This document shows positions 5,497-8,036 of a stretch of DNA of 8,036 nucleotides, in pieces. A model generated the notes under the pieces. The model searched no databases. It had not been told where the DNA came from and saw only the letters and a list, made by a program, of their open reading frames with translations. Position numbers and translations under genes: made by a program. Positions within the stretch are counted from its first letter, which is position 1, and every line of letters starts with the position of its first letter. Source of the stretch: Sedimentisphaerales bacterium (lineage in GTDB: Bacteria; Planctomycetota; Phycisphaerae; Sedimentisphaerales; SM23-30); contig DAOWIP010000172.1 of NCBI GenBank assembly GCA_030640865.1, positions 1-8,036 on the forward strand, in the 5' to 3' direction.

Positions 5497-5776
5497 TGGA
5501 GAAACAGCATACCTGAACAGGCCCTCATAGTCGCGGGAAAGCCCACAAATGAGAGGCTTCCTTCCGTGCCGAATGGTTGTTATCCGCAAAGTCGCTATAG
5601 AGGGCGGATAAAACTGAACGTAAAACTGATACCTCCGCCAAAAGTACCGAACGACCATTAAAATATACGGCCCCAGCCTGACATTACGGTCGAGTTGAAC
5701 TTTTGACGCCGGCGTCAAAACTCCCTTATAGAAATTAGTGTTTCTTAAAAGTTAAACTTGAATGAGGATTGCAAAA
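5497..5776 (+). promoter_or_regulatory. Long, probably structured 5' leader of the pilM-like gene
   Basis: Visible helices are: H1 5519-5528 with 5549-5559 (one bulged A, capped inside by GGG/CCC with loop AAAG); H2 a 10-bp long-range helix 5572-5581 (AATGGTTGTT) with 5650-5659 (AACGACCATT, one G-U pair); H3 within it, ATCCGC/GCGGAT (5582-5587, 5604-5609). H3 competes with GGCGGA/TCCGCC (5603-5608, 5634-5639). The 9-mer TAAAACTGA occurs twice inside H2 (5609-5617, 5621-5629). A perfect palindrome follows at 5701-5720. Helix nesting plus alternative pairing resembles a regulatory RNA, but I cannot match it to a named riboswitch family. Confidence 0.45.
5701..5720. promoter_or_regulatory. Perfect 20-bp palindrome upstream of the pilM-like gene
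   Basis: TTTTGACGCC is followed directly by its reverse complement GGCGTCAAAA. In DNA this has the form of an operator for a dimeric regulator. In RNA it would form an 8-bp stem with a CCGG loop, 56 bases before the start codon. No T-run follows, so it is not a standard terminator. Confidence 0.6.
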
Positions 5777-8036
5777 ATGGCAAAAGCAGCCAAAACCGCC
5801 TGGGGAATTGACGTAGGCAACTGTACCCTTAAGGCTATCAAGCTCGGAATGGGAGACGAAGGTGCCGAAGTCCTCGATTTCGCGGTAATTGAACACAAAA
5901 AAATCCTCTCTCAGCCTGATGTTACAGCCCAGGAACGGAGTGAATTGATAACGGACGCCTTGCGTAAGTTCCTCGACGAACACGAAGTGGCCAATTCCGC
6001 CGTGGTGGTTTCAGTTCCGGGCCACAGCAGTTTCGCCAGGTTTATCAAGCTGCCTCCGGTGGAAAGCAAACGCATTCCCGAACTCGTTCGTTATGAAGCT
6101 ATTCAGCAGATACCATTCGAGATTGAGGATGTTGAATGGGACTGGCAGACATTCCAAACACAGGATACCTCGGAGATTCTGGTGGGGATTTTTGCCATTA
6201 AGCGTGATTTGGTCCGGCAGGCACTTGAGCCTTTTTCGCAGGTCGGCTGTATGACAAACACCGTTCAGATGGCCCCTATGTCACTGTATAATTTCCTGCG
6301 GTACGACCAGAAGCACCTCCAGACCCCAGACGCGAAAGAAGCGATTGTAACACTCGACATCGGCGCCGAAAATACGGACCTGGTGATAGTAGATGGTATG
6401 CGTGTTTGGCAGCGGAGTATTCCAATTGGCGGCAACCAGTTCACCGCGGCTGTGCAAAAGGCTTTTAAGCTCAGCTTTACCAAGGCTGAGGCCATCAAAC
6501 GCACCGCGCGAACCAGCAAGTACGCTCGGCAGATTTTTCAGGCTATGCGTTCGGTATTCGCCGATCTGGCCGCCGAGATACAGAGATCACTGGGGTTCTA
6601 CAGCAGCGGCAACCGGAATGCGCAGTTCCGCGAAGTCATAGCGCTCGGTAACGCTATGAAATTACCAGGCCTGATTAAATTCCTGCAGCAGAGCCTTTCA
6701 ATGCCGGTCAAACGGCTGGATAATTTCGAGTCTTTACAGTTGACCTCCGATGTCTCGGTCAGCCAGTTCGCCGCTCATTTGCCCACTATGGGGGTTGCTT
6801 ACGGCTTGGCGCTGCAGGGCATCGGACAGGCCGCAATCACAAGTAATCTGCTGCCGCGCGAAGTCATCCGTCAGACCCAGTGGCAGCGTAAGAAACACTG
6901 GTTTGTCGCCGCGTGCGCTATTTTTGTGCTGGCCGGTATGATGTGTTTCTTTAAGAGTTACGCCCAGCATAAAGATATTATTTCCGACGCCACCTCCGAA
7001 AAACGATCAGGCATCACGCGAAGCGAAAAAACTGTTAATCAAAACAAATCTATGATGGGCAAATATCAGGGCGAAATACAGACTGCCAAGGCCGAGATTG
7101 ACCGTAACGCCAAGCTCTATGGTTCACGAAATCTTATCCCGACGATTATCCAGGCAATGCAGGAGACTTTGCCTAACGCGAAAAATAATCCCGAACAGCA
7201 ACAACTTTACAAGGCCTTTATTGACGGCGATCCCAAAGCAGTCAGAGCAGCCGTAAAACGCTCTTTGCGTGAACAGGTTTTCATTCATAGTATGCAGATT
7301 GTTTATACTGATAATATCAACCAGGAATTCGATCTGATTGCCAAGAAAAGCGCCGTTCGCGCCAGCGGCGGCGCGAGGGGTGGAGCGATCGGCGGCGGAC
7401 TGGAAATGGGCGGACTGGAAATGGGCGGCCCTGAAATGTTTAAAATGATGCCCTCTCCGTTTAGTCCTATGGGTGGCCCGCAGCGAGGCGGAGGTGGTAG
7501 AAGAGCCTCCAGAGGCACGGGCTCTGACAAGGATGCCGAGCCACTCGAGGCCGTTCCGGGTTTTGTTGTGATTCTCGAAGGCTCCACCACAAATAAGGAT
7601 GAATTGAGTTTTCTTTATCCGCCCGAAGTGGGTGTTGATCGTCAAAAATGGGGATTCTTCAACCGGCTCGAATATCTGGGGCGTGCCGACCAGAATATTC
7701 TTGCTCAACCGGAAAAAGGGCAGGAATCTTCCGGCGCTTTTGCTGAGCCGAAGAAATCCTCACCGGCTAAACCCGCGGTCAATGTCCCTTCAAATGACTT
7801 TCAGCAGGCCGACAGCGAAGCGGCTGCGAAACTACCATTCGAAACGTATATCGCCCCGGGCGACCGGAAGTTCTCCTTCGATACCTCGGAAGGCGGATGG
7901 GTTAGCGGCAGCCCCCAAACCGATCAGCCGCTTGGCATAGGCATAACAAAGCCTGAGGAGACGGTGGCTTCCAGTATCGGTTCCACCTTCGGTTCGAGAA
8001 GAACCACATCTGCCGGCAGGCGGACAACGGTAAATC
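5777..8036 (+). CDS. pilM: PilM-like type IV pilus assembly ATPase with long membrane-anchored C-terminal extension (3' end outside window)
   Basis: The frame is open from ATG 5777 to the window end, giving at least 753 residues, against about 350 for an ordinary PilM. Residues 1-360 are the actin-like PilM fold: phosphate-1 loop WGIDVGNCTLKAIKL, VVVSVPGHSSFARFIKLPPV, YEAIQQIPFEIEDVEWDW, phosphate-2 loop TLDIGAENTDLVIVDG, IPIGGNQFT and the ALGNAMKLPGL adenosine region. PilM binds ATP on the cytoplasmic face of the inner membrane and anchors PilN. Here a membrane segment follows directly (about 375-393, WFVAACAIFVLAGMMCFF), then a charged helical region (about 400-450) and an alpha/beta stretch (about 450-525), an arrangement resembling PilN or GspL. 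Next come a Gly/Met-rich linker (530-580), a further folded segment (about 590-640) and a Ser/Pro-rich tail. The start has GAGGA 8 bases upstream; an in-frame ATG at 5762 has no such site. It may be a PilM-PilN fusion serving pilus or pseudopilus assembly; the downstream gene order is not visible. Confidence 0.88.
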   Translation, partial: MAKAAKTAWGIDVGNCTLKAIKLGMGDEGAEVLDFAVIEHKKILSQPDVTAQERSELITDALRKFLDEHEVANSAVVVSVPGHSSFARFIKLPPVESKRIPELVRYEAIQQIPFEIEDVEWDWQTFQTQDTSEILVGIFAIKRDLVRQALEPFSQVGCMTNTVQMAPMSLYNFLRYDQKHLQTPDAKEAIVTLDIGAENTDLVIVDGMRVWQRSIPIGGNQFTAAVQKAFKLSFTKAEAIKRTARTSKYARQIFQAMRSVFADLAAEIQRSLGFYSSGNRNAQFREVIALGNAMKLPGLIKFLQQSLSMPVKRLDNFESLQLTSDVSVSQFAAHLPTMGVAYGLALQGIGQAAITSNLLPREVIRQTQWQRKKHWFVAACAIFVLAGMMCFFKSYAQHKDIISDATSEKRSGITRSEKTVNQNKSMMGKYQGEIQTAKAEIDRNAKLYGSRNLIPTIIQAMQETLPNAKNNPEQQQLYKAFIDGDPKAVRAAVKRSLREQVFIHSMQIVYTDNINQEFDLIAKKSAVRASGGARGGAIGGGLEMGGLEMGGPEMFKMMPSPFSPMGGPQRGGGGRRASRGTGSDKDAEPLEAVPGFVVILEGSTTNKDELSFLYPPEVGVDRQKWGFFNRLEYLGRADQNILAQPEKGQESSGAFAEPKKSSPAKPAVNVPSNDFQQADSEAAAKLPFETYIAPGDRKFSFDTSEGGWVSGSPQTDQPLGIGITKPEETVASSIGSTFGSRRTTSAGRRTTVN
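7394..7438 (+). repeat. Three 15-bp tandem repeats encoding GGLEM, GGLEM, GGPEM
   Basis: Units 7394-7408 and 7409-7423 are identical; unit 7424-7438 differs at two of 15 bases. They lie in frame in the Gly/Met-rich linker of the pilM-like protein (residues 540-554). Such in-frame repeats can expand or contract by slippage without breaking the frame. Confidence 0.8.

Noticed and set aside
5571..5640. Possible c-di-GMP (GEMM-I) riboswitch because CGCAAAG precedes a pilus gene
   Set aside because: Only a short CGCAAAG match exists. The GCAAACC core, the tetraloop/receptor arrangement and the closing helix of GEMM-I are absent.
5494..5718. 74-codon minus-strand open frame in the pilM leader
   Set aside because: It runs antisense to the structured leader, starts inside the 20-bp palindrome and has no protein-like motif or ribosome-binding site.
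7124..7708. 194-codon open frame on the minus strand
   Set aside because: It is antisense to the pilM-like gene. Its low-complexity segment is simply the reverse strand of the Gly/Met repeat region.

Overview
The window comes from a bacterial chromosome of moderate GC content. The mix of genes suggests a planctomycete, perhaps of the Phycisphaerae/Sedimentisphaerales type: a small zinc-ribbon protein with a long acidic linker, a PilM-like protein with an unusual membrane-anchored extension, a stand-alone Clp N-domain protein, and palindrome-rich intergenic DNA. This lineage is inferred from gene style and is not proven. No rRNA, tRNA, CRISPR array, transposase or phage gene was seen.

Left part (1-2267). 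The window opens inside gcvPB, the C-terminal PLP subunit of the split glycine decarboxylase, which ends at 961. A good sigma70-type promoter (987-1015) then drives a 145-residue zinc-ribbon protein of unknown function (1116-1553). Twelve bases beyond its stop, and convergent with it, lies an aspartate/glutamate-racemase-family gene on the minus strand (1566-2267), with its own extended -10 promoter.

Middle part (2268-4948). A divergent intergenic region carries promoters in both directions and an 18-bp tandem repeat just before a 581-residue signalling protein. That protein reads as degenerate receiver, PAS, GAF, DHp-like helices lacking the phospho-accepting His, and an intact C-terminal receiver. 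No ATPase domain is present. Seven bases later starts a 151-residue protein made only of two Clp N-domain repeats. A clear intrinsic terminator closes this two-gene unit, which probably links signal sensing to the Clp protease system (inference).

Right part (4949-8036). About 830 bases without a convincing gene hold a mosaic of short palindromes and direct repeats, an AT-rich inverted repeat, and a TTGATA-16-TATAAT promoter. A roughly 280-nt leader follows with several mutually exclusive helices and a perfect 20-bp palindrome. The leader precedes a coding region open from 5777 to the window end (at least 753 residues). Its first 360 residues are a type IV pilus PilM (actin-like ATPase). It continues through a transmembrane segment into a PilN-like region, a Gly/Met-rich linker with GGLEM repeats, and a further domain. 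The most interesting points are the PilM fusion with its structured leader, and the kinase-less PAS-GAF-receiver protein paired with a free Clp N-domain.
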